Shown here piece after piece: positions 18,461 through 27,814 of a DNA stretch of 64,000 nucleotides. The position numbers were made by a program, and so were the translations under genes. The notes beneath the pieces were generated by a model that worked only from the letters and a program-made list of their open reading frames with translations, was not told the DNA's origin and did no database searches. Within the stretch, counting starts at the first letter, position 1. Each line of letters starts with the position of its first letter. Source of the stretch: Pseudomonadota bacterium (GTDB lineage: Bacteria > Pseudomonadota > Gammaproteobacteria > Burkholderiales > Rhodocyclaceae); the NCBI GenBank assembly GCA_018240785.1, contig JAFEFC010000006.1, positions 62,001-126,000 on the forward strand, given 5' to 3'.

Positions 18461-19849
18461 TCAACCCGTGGCGACCGAAAAGCCGATCGTGGTGATGCCG
18501 TCGCGGCTTTCGGCGAACACGGTGCCGGCATGCATCGCGGCGACGGCCTTGACGATGGCCAGGCCGAGACCGTGGCTCGCGCCGTCGCCGCTGCTGCGGG
18601 CCGAGTCCACGCGATAGAAGCGGTCGAAAAGTCGGCCCAGATGCTCGGGCGGAATCGTCGGCCCCGGGTTGCACACGGCGACGCGTGCCTGGCCGCCTGC
18701 GGCCGATACTTCGACCAGGATCTGCGCGTGCGCCGGCGCGTGGCGGATCGCGTTATGCAGCAGGTTGGTCACCGCGCGGCCGAACAGCGCGCTTTCGATT
18801 GGCGCCTCGGCATCGCCCTGCACCCGCACCGTCACCCCTGCGTCCTCCAGCAGGAAGTCCAGGAAGTCGACGGCGCGCTCCACTTCGGCCGCCAGTGACG
18901 TCCGCTGCAGTTGCTGCGGGCGCTCGCCCTGGTTCGCCCGGGCGAGGAACAGCATGTCGTTCACGATGCTGCGCAGGCGCTCGAGGTCCTCGAGATTGGA
19001 CTGCATCACACCGACCAGGTGCGGCATGCTGCGCTCGCGTGACAGCGCAACCTGCGTTTCGCCGATGAGGTTGGTGAGCGGCGTGCGCAGTTCGTGGGCC
19101 ACGTCCGCGTTGAAGCTTTCGAGCTGCGCGTAGGCCGCTTCGAGACGGTCCAGCGCGCCGTTGAAGGACTGTGCCAGATCGCACAGTTCGCCGGGCAGAC
19201 GCGCCACCACCAGACGCTGGGACAGCGCGCTGGGGCTGAGCGCCTGCGCCTCGTGCGACAGGCGCCGCAGCGGCACCAGGCCGAGGTGAGTGATCAGGTA
19301 GCCGAGCGCGGCGAAAAGCGCCACCCCGGCCGACACGCTGCCGACCAGCACCGAACGGAAGGCGCGCCGGGTGTGCGCATAGGAGGCGGAGTCGACACCG
19401 ACGGCAAAGCTCAGGGCCGCGTGCAGCGCGTCGGCCGGAAAGCTGGCGCTGCGCACCATCATCGGCTCGGCGCGGCCGCCGATGCGCAACTCGCCGACGC
19501 GCGCCCCGCCCGCGCCGAAGGCTTCCACCTCGGCCGGCGGGCTGCCGTAGCGGATCTGCGCATCCGAGCTGAGGATCCAGTATTCGGTGCTGCGATCGGG
19601 CGGCGTCAGGGCGTCGAGCTTGGCGTGAATGCGCTGCCACTGCTCGGGTGTGCGCAAACGCTTGAGCACATACTCGATGTCCTCGAACTTGGTGTCGAGC
19701 TGCGCCACCTGCTGGCGGCGCAACACGGCGGCAAGTTCGCGGTCGAGCACGTAGCCCAGCAGCGAAAGCACCACCAGCGCGGCGAGTGCGAACATCGCCG
19801 CGAGGCGCGCGGCGATCGAGCGCACCGGCCGCAGCGCGATGCCCGTCAT
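18461..19849 (-). CDS. Sensor histidine kinase of the efflux operon
   Basis: Membrane kinase of 462 residues. Two transmembrane segments (about 15-35 and 175-198) flank a periplasmic sensor of about 140 residues; HAMP follows (LGLVPLRRLSHEAQAL). The H box is FNADVAHELRTPLTN, the N box NLLHNAIRHAP and the G box GASHGLGLAIVKAV. The layout is that of CusS/CopS/IrlS-type heavy-metal sensor kinases, although the sensor domain itself does not show an obvious histidine/methionine metal site. It overlaps the response-regulator gene by four bases (ATGA), so the two are translationally coupled. Confidence 0.92.
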   Translation of the reverse strand: MTGIALRPVRSIAARLAAMFALAALVVLSLLGYVLDRELAAVLRRQQVAQLDTKFEDIEYVLKRLRTPEQWQRIHAKLDALTPPDRSTEYWILSSDAQIRYGSPPAEVEAFGAGGARVGELRIGGRAEPMMVRSASFPADALHAALSFAVGVDSASYAHTRRAFRSVLVGSVSAGVALFAALGYLITHLGLVPLRRLSHEAQALSPSALSQRLVVARLPGELCDLAQSFNGALDRLEAAYAQLESFNADVAHELRTPLTNLIGETQVALSRERSMPHLVGVMQSNLEDLERLRSIVNDMLFLARANQGERPQQLQRTSLAAEVERAVDFLDFLLEDAGVTVRVQGDAEAPIESALFGRAVTNLLHNAIRHAPAHAQILVEVSAAGGQARVAVCNPGPTIPPEHLGRLFDRFYRVDSARSSGDGASHGLGLAIVKAVAAMHAGTVFAESRDGITTIGFSVATG

Positions 19850-20523
19850 TGCCCCTGCCGCTCCTCGAGCACGTAGCCCATGCCGCGCACGGTGTGCACC
19901 AGGCCGCTGTGGAACGGCGCATCGACCTTCGCCCGCAGGCGCTTGATCGCGACTTCCACCACATTGGCGCTGGTGTCGTAACTGATGCCCCACACCAGCT
20001 CGGCGATGGCGGTCTTGGACAGGATCTGCCCCGGGTGGCGTGCCAGCACAGTGAGCAGGGAAAACTCCTTGGCCGTCAGGTCGATGCGGATGCCCGCGCG
20101 CATGGCCTTGCGCGCCATCAGGTCGATCACGAGGTCGCCCACGCGAAGCTGCGTGGCGTCCTGCCGGCGGCCGCGGCGGGTCAGCACCTGAAGGCGGGCG
20201 AGCAGTTCGAGGAAGGAGAAGGGTTTGACCAGATAATCGTCGGCACCGGCCTGCAGCCCCTTCACCCGGTCCTCGACCCGGTCGCGCGCGGTGAGCATGA
20301 TCACCGGCGTGTCCTTCACCGCCCGCAGCGAGCGCAACACCGACAGGCCGTCGAGGCCCGGCAGCATCTGGTCGAGCACGATCACGTCGTAGTCCATCTC
20401 CAGGGCGAGATGCTGCGCGTCGATGCCGTCGTGCGCCACATCGACGCTGCAGCCCTGTTCGGTGAGTCCCTCGTAGAGATAGCTGGCGATCTTGAGTTCG
20501 TCTTCCACCACCAGAATCTTCAT
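19846..20523 (-). CDS. OmpR-family response regulator (CusR/IrlR-like)
   Basis: DNA-binding response regulator of 225 residues. The receiver domain has acidic residues EDE at 7-9, phospho-acceptor D51 in VIVLDQMLPG, T78-type switch LTARD and K in YLVKPFSF. The C-terminal winged helix (about 128-222) ends VHTVRGMGYVLEE, as in CusR/CopR/IrlR. It overlaps both the RND gene upstream and the kinase gene downstream by four bases. A CusR-box-like palindrome before the operon (25037-25058) is its probable target. Confidence 0.94.
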   Translation of the reverse strand: MKILVVEDELKIASYLYEGLTEQGCSVDVAHDGIDAQHLALEMDYDVIVLDQMLPGLDGLSVLRSLRAVKDTPVIMLTARDRVEDRVKGLQAGADDYLVKPFSFLELLARLQVLTRRGRRQDATQLRVGDLVIDLMARKAMRAGIRIDLTAKEFSLLTVLARHPGQILSKTAIAELVWGISYDTSANVVEVAIKRLRAKVDAPFHSGLVHTVRGMGYVLEERQGQ

Positions 20524-23500
20524 GCATCCCTCTCCAGCGCTCTCTCCTGCGCCATCGCCATCGCGCGCCGCGCCCGCCGCGCCTCCTTGCGGCGCATGTA
20601 CCAGTCGTGCGCGCGATCGAGGTAGAGATAGATCACCGGCGTGGTGAACAGCGTCATCGCCTGCGACACCAGCAGACCGCCCACCATCGCGTAGCCGAGC
20701 GGGCGGCGCAGCTCCGAGCCCGCCCCCTGGTCCAGCATCAGCGGCAGCCCGGCCAGCAGCGCGCAGGCGGTGGTCATCATGATCGGGCGGAAGCGCAGCA
20801 GACAGGCCTGGTAGATCGCCTGGTGCGCCTCCAGCCCCTGCTCGCGCTCGGCCTGCAGGGCGAAGTCGATGAGCATGATGCCGTTCTTCTTGACGATGCC
20901 GATCAGCAGGATGATGCCGATCAGCGCGATCACGCCGAGGTCGTAGCCGCCCAGGCGCAGCACCAGCAGCGCGCCGAGCCCCGCCGACGGCAGCGTCGAC
21001 AGGATGGTCAGCGGGTGGATGTAGCTCTCGTAGAGCAGGCCCAGCACGATATACACCGCCACCAGCGCCGCGGCGATGAGGTAGGGCTGCGTCGCCAGCG
21101 ACTCGCCGAACGCCTTCGCCGTGCCCTGGAAACTGCCCGACAGGGTGGCCGGCACGCCCAGCTCCGCCTTGGCCTTGTCGATCGCCTGCACCGCGTCGCC
21201 CAGCGCCGTGCCCGCGGTGAGGTTGAAGGAGATCGTCACCGCAGGGAACTGACCCTGGTGGCTGATCTGCAGGTAGGCGCTGCGGCTCGTGTCCACCTTC
21301 ACGAAGGCCGACAGCGGCACCTGCTCGCCGGTCAGCGGCGCGCTTACGTAGAGCTTGTCAAACAGCGCCGGATCTTCCTGCAGCCTGGGGGTCACTTCCA
21401 GGATCACGCGGTAGCTGTTCGTCTGGGTGAAGTACTGCGCCACCTGCCGCTGGCCGATGGCATCGTAGAGGGTGTTGTCGATCAGCGCCGGGGTGATGCC
21501 GAAGCTCGCCGCGCGTGCGCGGTCGATGACGAGGTTGGCCGCGGCAGCGGCGTTCTGCTGGTCCGAGGCGACATCCGCGAGCTGCGGCAGCTTGCGCAGC
21601 CGCTCCAGCAGGCGCGGCGCCCAGGTGTTGAGCTCGTCGAGGTTGGTGTCGGTCACCGTGTATTGGTACTGGGTGCGCGACAGCCGGCCGCCGACCCGGA
21701 TGTCCTGCGGCGCCTGCATGAAGAGCGCAACGCCCTGCAGCGCCGCGAGCTTCGGCCGCAGGCGGTCGATGATCTCGCTGGCGCTCAGGCGACGGCCTTC
21801 GGATCTGGGCCGCAGCGCGATGAAGAAAGTACCGGTGTTGGCCGTCCCACGCCCGGCGAACATGCCGAAGCCGGTGACGTCCGGATCCTGGCGCACCACG
21901 TCGGCGATCCGGTGCATGCGCTCGCTCATGGCAGCGAACGAAGCGTCCTGCGAGGTCTCGGCGAAACCGTAGATCGTGCCGGTGTCCTGCTGAGGAAAGA
22001 AGCCCTTGGGGCTGACGACGAACATCACCACCGTCAGCACGAGCGTCGCCAGGAACACGAGCAGCGTCGTGCGCTCGTGGTGCAGCACGATGTCGAGCCC
22101 GCGCTGGTAGCTGGCCTGCATCGCCGCGAAGCCGCGCTCGAAGAACCGGTGGAGGCGACCGTGGCGCTTCGCATGCGAGTCGGTCAGGAAACGCGAGCAC
22201 AGCATCGGCGTCAGCGTCAGGGAGACCACCACCGACACTACGATGGTCATCGTCACGGTGACGGCGAACTCGCGGAACAGCCGCCCGACGATGCCGCCCA
22301 TGAGCAGCAGGGGAATGAACACGGCGACCAGCGACACCGAGATCGAGATGATGGTGAAACCGATCTCGGACGCGCCCTTGAACGCCGCCTCCAGCGGCTT
22401 CACGCCCGCCTCGACGTGGCGGTAGATGTTCTCCAGCATGACGATCGCGTCATCGACGACGAAGCCGATGGAGATGGTGAGCGCCATCAGCGACAGGTTG
22501 TCGAGGCTGTAGCCCATCAGGTACATGGACGCCGCGGTGCCGAACAGCGCCAGCGGCACGGTCAGGCCCGGAATCACGGTCGCCGGCACGCTCAGCAGGA
22601 AGACGAAGATCACCAGCACCACCGCGGCGATGGTGATCAGCAGCGTGCGCTCCACGTCATGCACCGAAGCGCGGATGTTCTCGGTGCGATCCACCAGCAC
22701 GTTCACCGACACCGTCGGCGGAATCGCGGCGGAAAGGCGCGGCAACTCGGCCTTGATGCGATCGACGGTCTCGATCACGTTGGCACCGGGCTGCTTGTGC
22801 ACGAACAGGATCACCGCGTTGCCGCCTTGCGCCATTCCGTCAGCGGACGCGGCCGCGCCCGGGTAGGCCCAGCCGGCGGTCTGCGTGTTCTCCGGCCCGT
22901 CCACCGCCACGCCGATGTCGCGCACGCGCACCGGTGCGCCGTTGCGGTAGGCGATCACGATGTCGTTCCAGGGCTCGGCGGCCAGCACCTGGTCGTTCGT
23001 GTACACCGTAAAGGTCTGCTGCCGTCCGTTGATGCTGCCCGTGGGCTGACTCACCGTGGAGTTCGCGATCACGCCGCGCACCTGCTCGAGGCTCATGCCC
23101 AGCGCGGCGAGCTTGGCAGGGTCGACCTGCACCCGCACCGAAGGCTTCTGTTCGCCGCCGATGCCGACGTCGCCGACTCCGGGGAGCTGCGACATCTGCT
23201 GCGCGAGGATGGTGTCCGCATACTCGTTCACCGCCGTCAGCGGCAGCGTGTCCGACTGCACCGCAAGCACCAGGATCGCGGCATCCGCCGGGTTGGTCTT
23301 GCGAAAGCGCGGCGGGCTGGGCAGGTTGCCGGGGAGCTGCCCGGCGGCGGCGTTGATCGCCGACTGGACGTCGAGTGCGGCCGCATCGATGTCGCGCTCG
23401 AGCACGAATTCCAGCGTGATCTGCGTGCTCCCCTGCGAGCTGGTCGAGGTCATCTGCGATACGCCGGGAATCAGCGAGAACTGCCGTTCGAGCGGCTGCG

Positions 23501-23753
23501 CCACGTTCGCGGCCATCGTTTCCGGGTTGGCGCCCGGCAGGCTGGCCGACACCTGGATGGTGGGAAAGTCGACCTGCGGCAAGGGTGCCACCGGCAGCAG
23601 CGGCCAGGCGGCGATGCCGACCAGCAGGATCGCCAGCGCCAGCAGCGAGGTGCCGATCGGGCGGCGGATGAAGCCGGCGGAGATGCCGCGCCAGCCTTCG
23701 TTGCCCTGTCCTGCCCCCGGTTCGCCGGGTTTTCTCGGTTCCGGCGTGCTCAT
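20520..23753 (-). CDS. RND multidrug efflux pump, MdtB/MdtC (MuxB) class
   Basis: Inner-membrane proton-driven exporter of 1077 residues. It has the HAE1-type architecture: a transmembrane helix near residue 35, a large periplasmic porter domain, a block of helices with the proton-relay motif GFVVDDAIVMLENI, then the repeated second half. Length and motifs fit MdtB/MdtC rather than CzcA/CusA (which have a DFG/E.. type relay). Systems of this class usually have two RND subunits; only one is here. No TolC-type outer-membrane factor is adjacent. It overlaps the fusion-protein gene by four bases. Confidence 0.93.
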   Translation of the reverse strand: MSTPEPRKPGEPGAGQGNEGWRGISAGFIRRPIGTSLLALAILLVGIAAWPLLPVAPLPQVDFPTIQVSASLPGANPETMAANVAQPLERQFSLIPGVSQMTSTSSQGSTQITLEFVLERDIDAAALDVQSAINAAAGQLPGNLPSPPRFRKTNPADAAILVLAVQSDTLPLTAVNEYADTILAQQMSQLPGVGDVGIGGEQKPSVRVQVDPAKLAALGMSLEQVRGVIANSTVSQPTGSINGRQQTFTVYTNDQVLAAEPWNDIVIAYRNGAPVRVRDIGVAVDGPENTQTAGWAYPGAAASADGMAQGGNAVILFVHKQPGANVIETVDRIKAELPRLSAAIPPTVSVNVLVDRTENIRASVHDVERTLLITIAAVVLVIFVFLLSVPATVIPGLTVPLALFGTAASMYLMGYSLDNLSLMALTISIGFVVDDAIVMLENIYRHVEAGVKPLEAAFKGASEIGFTIISISVSLVAVFIPLLLMGGIVGRLFREFAVTVTMTIVVSVVVSLTLTPMLCSRFLTDSHAKRHGRLHRFFERGFAAMQASYQRGLDIVLHHERTTLLVFLATLVLTVVMFVVSPKGFFPQQDTGTIYGFAETSQDASFAAMSERMHRIADVVRQDPDVTGFGMFAGRGTANTGTFFIALRPRSEGRRLSASEIIDRLRPKLAALQGVALFMQAPQDIRVGGRLSRTQYQYTVTDTNLDELNTWAPRLLERLRKLPQLADVASDQQNAAAAANLVIDRARAASFGITPALIDNTLYDAIGQRQVAQYFTQTNSYRVILEVTPRLQEDPALFDKLYVSAPLTGEQVPLSAFVKVDTSRSAYLQISHQGQFPAVTISFNLTAGTALGDAVQAIDKAKAELGVPATLSGSFQGTAKAFGESLATQPYLIAAALVAVYIVLGLLYESYIHPLTILSTLPSAGLGALLVLRLGGYDLGVIALIGIILLIGIVKKNGIMLIDFALQAEREQGLEAHQAIYQACLLRFRPIMMTTACALLAGLPLMLDQGAGSELRRPLGYAMVGGLLVSQAMTLFTTPVIYLYLDRAHDWYMRRKEARRARRAMAMAQERALERDA

Positions 23754-24925
23754 CGGCCGTCGCTCCTGGAGCCCGCGTCGGCGCCCCGCACGGCGGCAAC
23801 CACGGCGATGCCCGGCTTCATCCTGTACTGGCCATCGGCCACCACCGTCTCGCCGGCGGCCAGCCCCTTGCCGACGACGGCCTTGTCGTCCTGGATCTGC
23901 ACGACATCGATCGGCCGCATCTGCGCCTTGCCGTCAGCGCCGACGACATACACGTAGGTCCCCGCCTGGCCGCGCAGCACCGCCGAGGCCGGTACCGTGA
24001 GCGCCGCCTCGTGCTCGCCGAGCTGCAGGCGCACGTTCACGTACTGGCCCGGCCACAGCTCGTGCTCCCCGTTCGCGAACCGCGCCTTGAGCTGGACCGT
24101 GCCGCTCGCCATGTCGATGCGGTTGTCGACCAGCACCAGTTCGCCGCGGCCGAGCAAGGCATCGCCGCTCCGGTCATAGGCGAACACCGGCAGGCGGCGG
24201 CCATCCCGCCCAGCCCGGTTGATCGCCTGAACGGCGTCGCCCGGCAGGGTGAAGACGACGGCAATCGGATCGATCTGGTTGATCACCACGAGGCCATTGG
24301 CGTCATTGGCGTGGACGATGTTGCCGGGGTCCACCTGGCGTGCGCCCGCGCGCCCGGAAATCGGCGCGGTGATGGTCGCGTAGCCGAGCTGTACTTCCGC
24401 GTAATGGATCTGCGCGTCGTCCGTCTGCACTGCGGCCTGCAACTGCGCCACCAGGGCCTTCTGCGTGTCGGCCGTCTGGTGCGACGCGGCGTCCTCCCTG
24501 ACGAGCTGGGTATAGCGCTCGAGGTCGCGCCGCGCATTGGCGAGCTGCGCCGTGTCGCGCCCCTTCTGCGCGCGCGCCTGCTCGAGCTGGGCACGCAGGG
24601 CGCGGCCGTCGAGCTCGGCCAGCACCTGGCCGGCGCGAACGTCCTGGCCCTCGACAAAGCCGATGCGCTCGAGCTGGCCATCGAGCCGGGTTCGCACGGT
24701 GACCGAAGCCAGCGGCTGCACGGTGCCCACTCCGGCGAGCAACTGCGGCACATTCTCCTGCGCCACCTGCACGAGCGTGGCCGGCACCGCAGCGGCCCTG
24801 GGCGCCGGCGCAGGCGCCTCGGCACTCGAACGCAAGGTGGTCCAGCCCGCCACGGCGGCAGCCAGAATCAGGGCACCGACGACGAGCCGGCGGCGGGCGA
24901 AGCGATTGCGGGAACGATCATTCAT
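23750..24925 (-). CDS. RND periplasmic adaptor (membrane fusion protein), MdtA-like
   Basis: Adaptor of 391 residues with an N-terminal membrane anchor/signal (about residues 12-30). It then has a lipoyl-like half-motif (TVRTRLDGQLERIGFVEGQ), an alpha-hairpin (about 105-175), the second lipoyl half (YATITAPISGRAG) and a beta-barrel. It bridges the RND pump to an outer-membrane channel. It is the first gene of the mfp-rnd-regulator-kinase unit, and every junction in that unit is a four-base overlap. Confidence 0.92.
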   Translation of the reverse strand: MNDRSRNRFARRRLVVGALILAAAVAGWTTLRSSAEAPAPAPRAAAVPATLVQVAQENVPQLLAGVGTVQPLASVTVRTRLDGQLERIGFVEGQDVRAGQVLAELDGRALRAQLEQARAQKGRDTAQLANARRDLERYTQLVREDAASHQTADTQKALVAQLQAAVQTDDAQIHYAEVQLGYATITAPISGRAGARQVDPGNIVHANDANGLVVINQIDPIAVVFTLPGDAVQAINRAGRDGRRLPVFAYDRSGDALLGRGELVLVDNRIDMASGTVQLKARFANGEHELWPGQYVNVRLQLGEHEAALTVPASAVLRGQAGTYVYVVGADGKAQMRPIDVVQIQDDKAVVGKGLAAGETVVADGQYRMKPGIAVVAAVRGADAGSRSDGR

Positions 24926-25303
24926 GGAACGTCGGCCTTCAGGAACGGGCTATGCCGCTGCGGAAGCTGCAGACACAAGAGGTCTGCGGGCGGATGGCCC
25001 ATGTTAGCCCGTCACGCCGGTCACGATGCTGACCGCAGCCTGACAATCCTGTCAGGCTCCCTGCAGCGCATGGCGAAGCGTGTGCGACAGGGCGTGCCGG
25101 GTGCCCCTTGCCCCTTGCCCCCCTCCCCGCGCCCTCGACCGCCGGCGCCAGGATGGATGCGACGCACACCGCCTTTCCACTTCGCTCATGGCTTCTATAC
25201 TGAATCCTGAATGACGGCTGTCGATCGCGATTGCATGGATGGGTCGCGGCGCTTGTCCGGAGCGGCATACCCCGCCGCTCCACCGCCCGGCAGGGAGGCG
25301 AGC
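24926..25303. other. Divergent intergenic region, efflux operon versus cytochrome gene
   Basis: 378 bases without a convincing gene. It contains the palindrome at 25037-25058. On the + strand there is a possible -10 box TATACT at 25196-25201, with only a weak TTTCCA -35 16 bases upstream, which would serve the cytochrome gene at 25304. Confidence 0.55.
25037..25058. promoter_or_regulatory. Perfect 9-bp palindrome, candidate CusR-type box
   Basis: AGCCTGACA, ATCC, TGTCAGGCT. The core TGACA-N4-TGTCA resembles the known Escherichia coli CusR box (TGACAA-N2-TTGTCA). It lies 112 bases upstream of the fusion-protein start. The operon's own OmpR-type regulator is the likely binder. Confidence 0.6.
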
Positions 25304-27814
25304 ATGAAGAAGATCAGGACTCGCATCATTCTTGCGTTCGGCCTTGCCGGCGCAGTGGCCGCGGCCTGCGCCGTGCTGCCATGGAGATCGTCCTGCGGCA
25401 GCGGCGCGGGCAACGTGAAGGACGAAGCGCTCTGCGTCGGCCGCAGCGCAGACAGCTTTCCCGCCGCAGACGAGGACTACTTCGCCGACATGGACTATGG
25501 CCTGACCCGTGACCCCGTGGCGGTGGCCGAGGCGCTCGCGCCCTACCTGCCGGGGATCGGCCCGGCCGACGCGCGGGCAGCGGCGGTGAAGGGTCGCAAC
25601 AACTGGATCGTATGGACGGGCGGCAACGACAGGCTGTGGGACGTGCTCGCAACGAAGAGCGTCGGCCTGCTGGATCTGCTCAAGATCGTCTCCAATCACC
25701 CTTCCCTCGCCTACAGCCGCGACAACCGCTGGCAGTACCTGGGACTGGTGAACGAGCCCTGTTTCGACAAGGGCACCGGACCGCGCCCGGACCGCTTCGG
25801 CTTGTGGCTGGACGTGCGCAGCCCCGGTTGCGGCGCCGACCCCTTCGAGAACGAGCGGAAGTATCCGGGGGTCGCGATCGGCGCACGCGGCAGCACGGTG
25901 CCGGTCGGCTCCTACTACGGCTACGCGAGCGGCATCGTCGGCCTGCGCCTGTTCCCCAATCCGGATTTCGACGCGAAGGCCGCTGCACGCTGGGATCCGG
26001 TGCGCTACTACACCGACCCGAGCTACTACAACGACAAGAACCTGGTGCGCCCCTACCGCGTCGGCATGTCCTGCGGTTTCTGCCATGTCGGCCCCAACCC
26101 CAGCAATCCGCCCAAGGATCCGGAGCATCCGCAGTGGGCCAACCTGAACTCCAACCCGGGAGCACAGTATTTCTGGGTGGACCGGATCTTCGTGTGGGAT
26201 GTGGACAAGAGCAGCTTCCCCTACCAGCTCTTTCACACTTCGCGCCCCGGAGCGCTGGACACGTCCTTCATCTCCACCGACTACATCAACAACCCGCGCA
26301 CGATGAACGCGGTGTACAACCTGGGCGCACGCCTGCGCCTTGCGCGCCTGCTGGGCGAGGAAAAGCTCGCCGGCGGCGAGCTCGACAACGAGCACCTCAA
26401 CAAGTACGTGCCGGCCGCTTCGCCGCTCGCCCGCTTCTACCAGGCGCCCGACACGGTGTGGACGCCCCGGGTGCTCAAGGATGGTTCGGACTCGGTGGGC
26501 GCGCTGGGTGCCCTGAACCGCGTGTTCGTCAATATCGGCCTCTTCAGCGAGGAATGGCTAGAACACATCCGGCCCTTCGTCGGCGGCTCTCCCTTCACGC
26601 CCTTCCCCATCGCCACCGCCAGCCGAAATTCCAGCTACTGGAAGGCGACCGAAGCGCAGACGCCGGACGTGGCGCTGTTCTTCCTCGCCAGCGCGAAGCC
26701 GGACCTGCTCGCGAATGCCCCCGGCGGCAGCGCCTACCTCAGCACCGACCGCGCCAGGCTCGACCGTGGCAAGGTGGTCTTCGCCGAGCGCTGCGCGCGC
26801 TGCCATTCCAGCAAGCTGCCGGAGCGGACACCGAGCTTCTTCCCCGGTCACGGCTGCGTCGGCCCCGAGTACCTGAAATGCTGGAACGACTACTGGGCGT
26901 GGACCAAGACCGCCGAGTTCAAGCGCGAGATGACCCGCATCGTGCGCGCGGACGATTTCCTGCACGAGAACTACCTGTCCACCGAATTGCGGGTGCCGGT
27001 GACGCTGCTCGAGACCAACGCCTGCGCATCGCTCGCCACCAATGCGCTGCGCGGCGACATCTGGGACAACTTCTCGTCGCAGTCGTACAAGAGCCTGCCC
27101 TCGGTGGGCACCATCACCGTCCACCACCCCATCACCGGTGAGCCGCGCCAGTACGTGATGCCGGCCGGCGGGCGGGGTTACATCCGGCCCCCGTCGCTGG
27201 TCAGCGTGTGGTCCACCGCCCCCTTCCTGCTCAACAACACGCTCGGGGATTTCTACTGGTCGGGCTCGGTGGCCGACCGCATGAAGTCCTTCGACAGCGG
27301 CATCCAGCAGTTGCTGTGGCCGGAAAGGCGCAAGGGCGACCGCAAGTTCATGACCGCGTCCGGCAAGCTGCTGCCCGGCGTCATCGACGTGACGTCCGCC
27401 CAGACCTACCTGCGGGTGCCGAAAGGCTACCTGCCCGATTTCCTGCAGCCCCTGGTGAAGCCGCTCGCCAGCCTGGGCTCGCCGCTGTTCGGCGAGGACG
27501 GCATCGAGATCGGCCCGCTGCCCACCGGCACGCCGATCAGCCTGGTTTCCAACATGGATCTGGACCAGCATGCCAAGGCGCTGAACGTGCTGCTGAAGGT
27601 GCGCGGCGACCTCAATGCCCTGCCCCGGGGAGCGAGCGACGAACAGGCGCGTTCCGCGTTCGCCAACCTGGTGGATCCGCTGCTGGACATCAGCAAGTGC
27701 CCGGACTTCGTGGTCAATCGCGGCCACTACTTCGGCACCGACTACTTCAGTGAAGAGCCCGGACTGACGAACGAAGACAAGTGGGCCCTGATCGAATTCC
27801 TGAAGACCATGTGA
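25304..27814 (+). CDS. Large exported c-type cytochrome with two haem-binding motifs
   Basis: Protein of 836 residues, function unknown. The N-terminal hydrophobic segment (about residues 6-25) acts as signal or anchor. Two CxxCH motifs are present: CGFCH at 257-261 and CARCH at 497-501. Spacing and overall size recall two-haem oxygenases/peroxidases of the RoxA/MauG-like group, but I cannot establish homology by eye. The segment GRNNWIVWTGGNDRLWD (about 97-113) looks conserved-type and is tryptophan-rich. The start has GGGAGG upstream. The stop overlaps the GTG start of the GMC oxidoreductase (GTGA), so the cytochrome is likely its electron acceptor or partner in the periplasm. Confidence 0.8.
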   Translation: MKKIRTRIILAFGLAGAVAAACAVLPWRSSCGSGAGNVKDEALCVGRSADSFPAADEDYFADMDYGLTRDPVAVAEALAPYLPGIGPADARAAAVKGRNNWIVWTGGNDRLWDVLATKSVGLLDLLKIVSNHPSLAYSRDNRWQYLGLVNEPCFDKGTGPRPDRFGLWLDVRSPGCGADPFENERKYPGVAIGARGSTVPVGSYYGYASGIVGLRLFPNPDFDAKAAARWDPVRYYTDPSYYNDKNLVRPYRVGMSCGFCHVGPNPSNPPKDPEHPQWANLNSNPGAQYFWVDRIFVWDVDKSSFPYQLFHTSRPGALDTSFISTDYINNPRTMNAVYNLGARLRLARLLGEEKLAGGELDNEHLNKYVPAASPLARFYQAPDTVWTPRVLKDGSDSVGALGALNRVFVNIGLFSEEWLEHIRPFVGGSPFTPFPIATASRNSSYWKATEAQTPDVALFFLASAKPDLLANAPGGSAYLSTDRARLDRGKVVFAERCARCHSSKLPERTPSFFPGHGCVGPEYLKCWNDYWAWTKTAEFKREMTRIVRADDFLHENYLSTELRVPVTLLETNACASLATNALRGDIWDNFSSQSYKSLPSVGTITVHHPITGEPRQYVMPAGGRGYIRPPSLVSVWSTAPFLLNNTLGDFYWSGSVADRMKSFDSGIQQLLWPERRKGDRKFMTASGKLLPGVIDVTSAQTYLRVPKGYLPDFLQPLVKPLASLGSPLFGEDGIEIGPLPTGTPISLVSNMDLDQHAKALNVLLKVRGDLNALPRGASDEQARSAFANLVDPLLDISKCPDFVVNRGHYFGTDYFSEEPGLTNEDKWALIEFLKTM

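Noticed and set aside
20607-23957. Very long open frame (over 1,100 codons) antisense to the RND pump
   Set aside because: GC-rich codon bias leaves long open antisense frames. The translation is rich in R, H, Q and A without motifs, while the opposite strand encodes an obvious RND pump.
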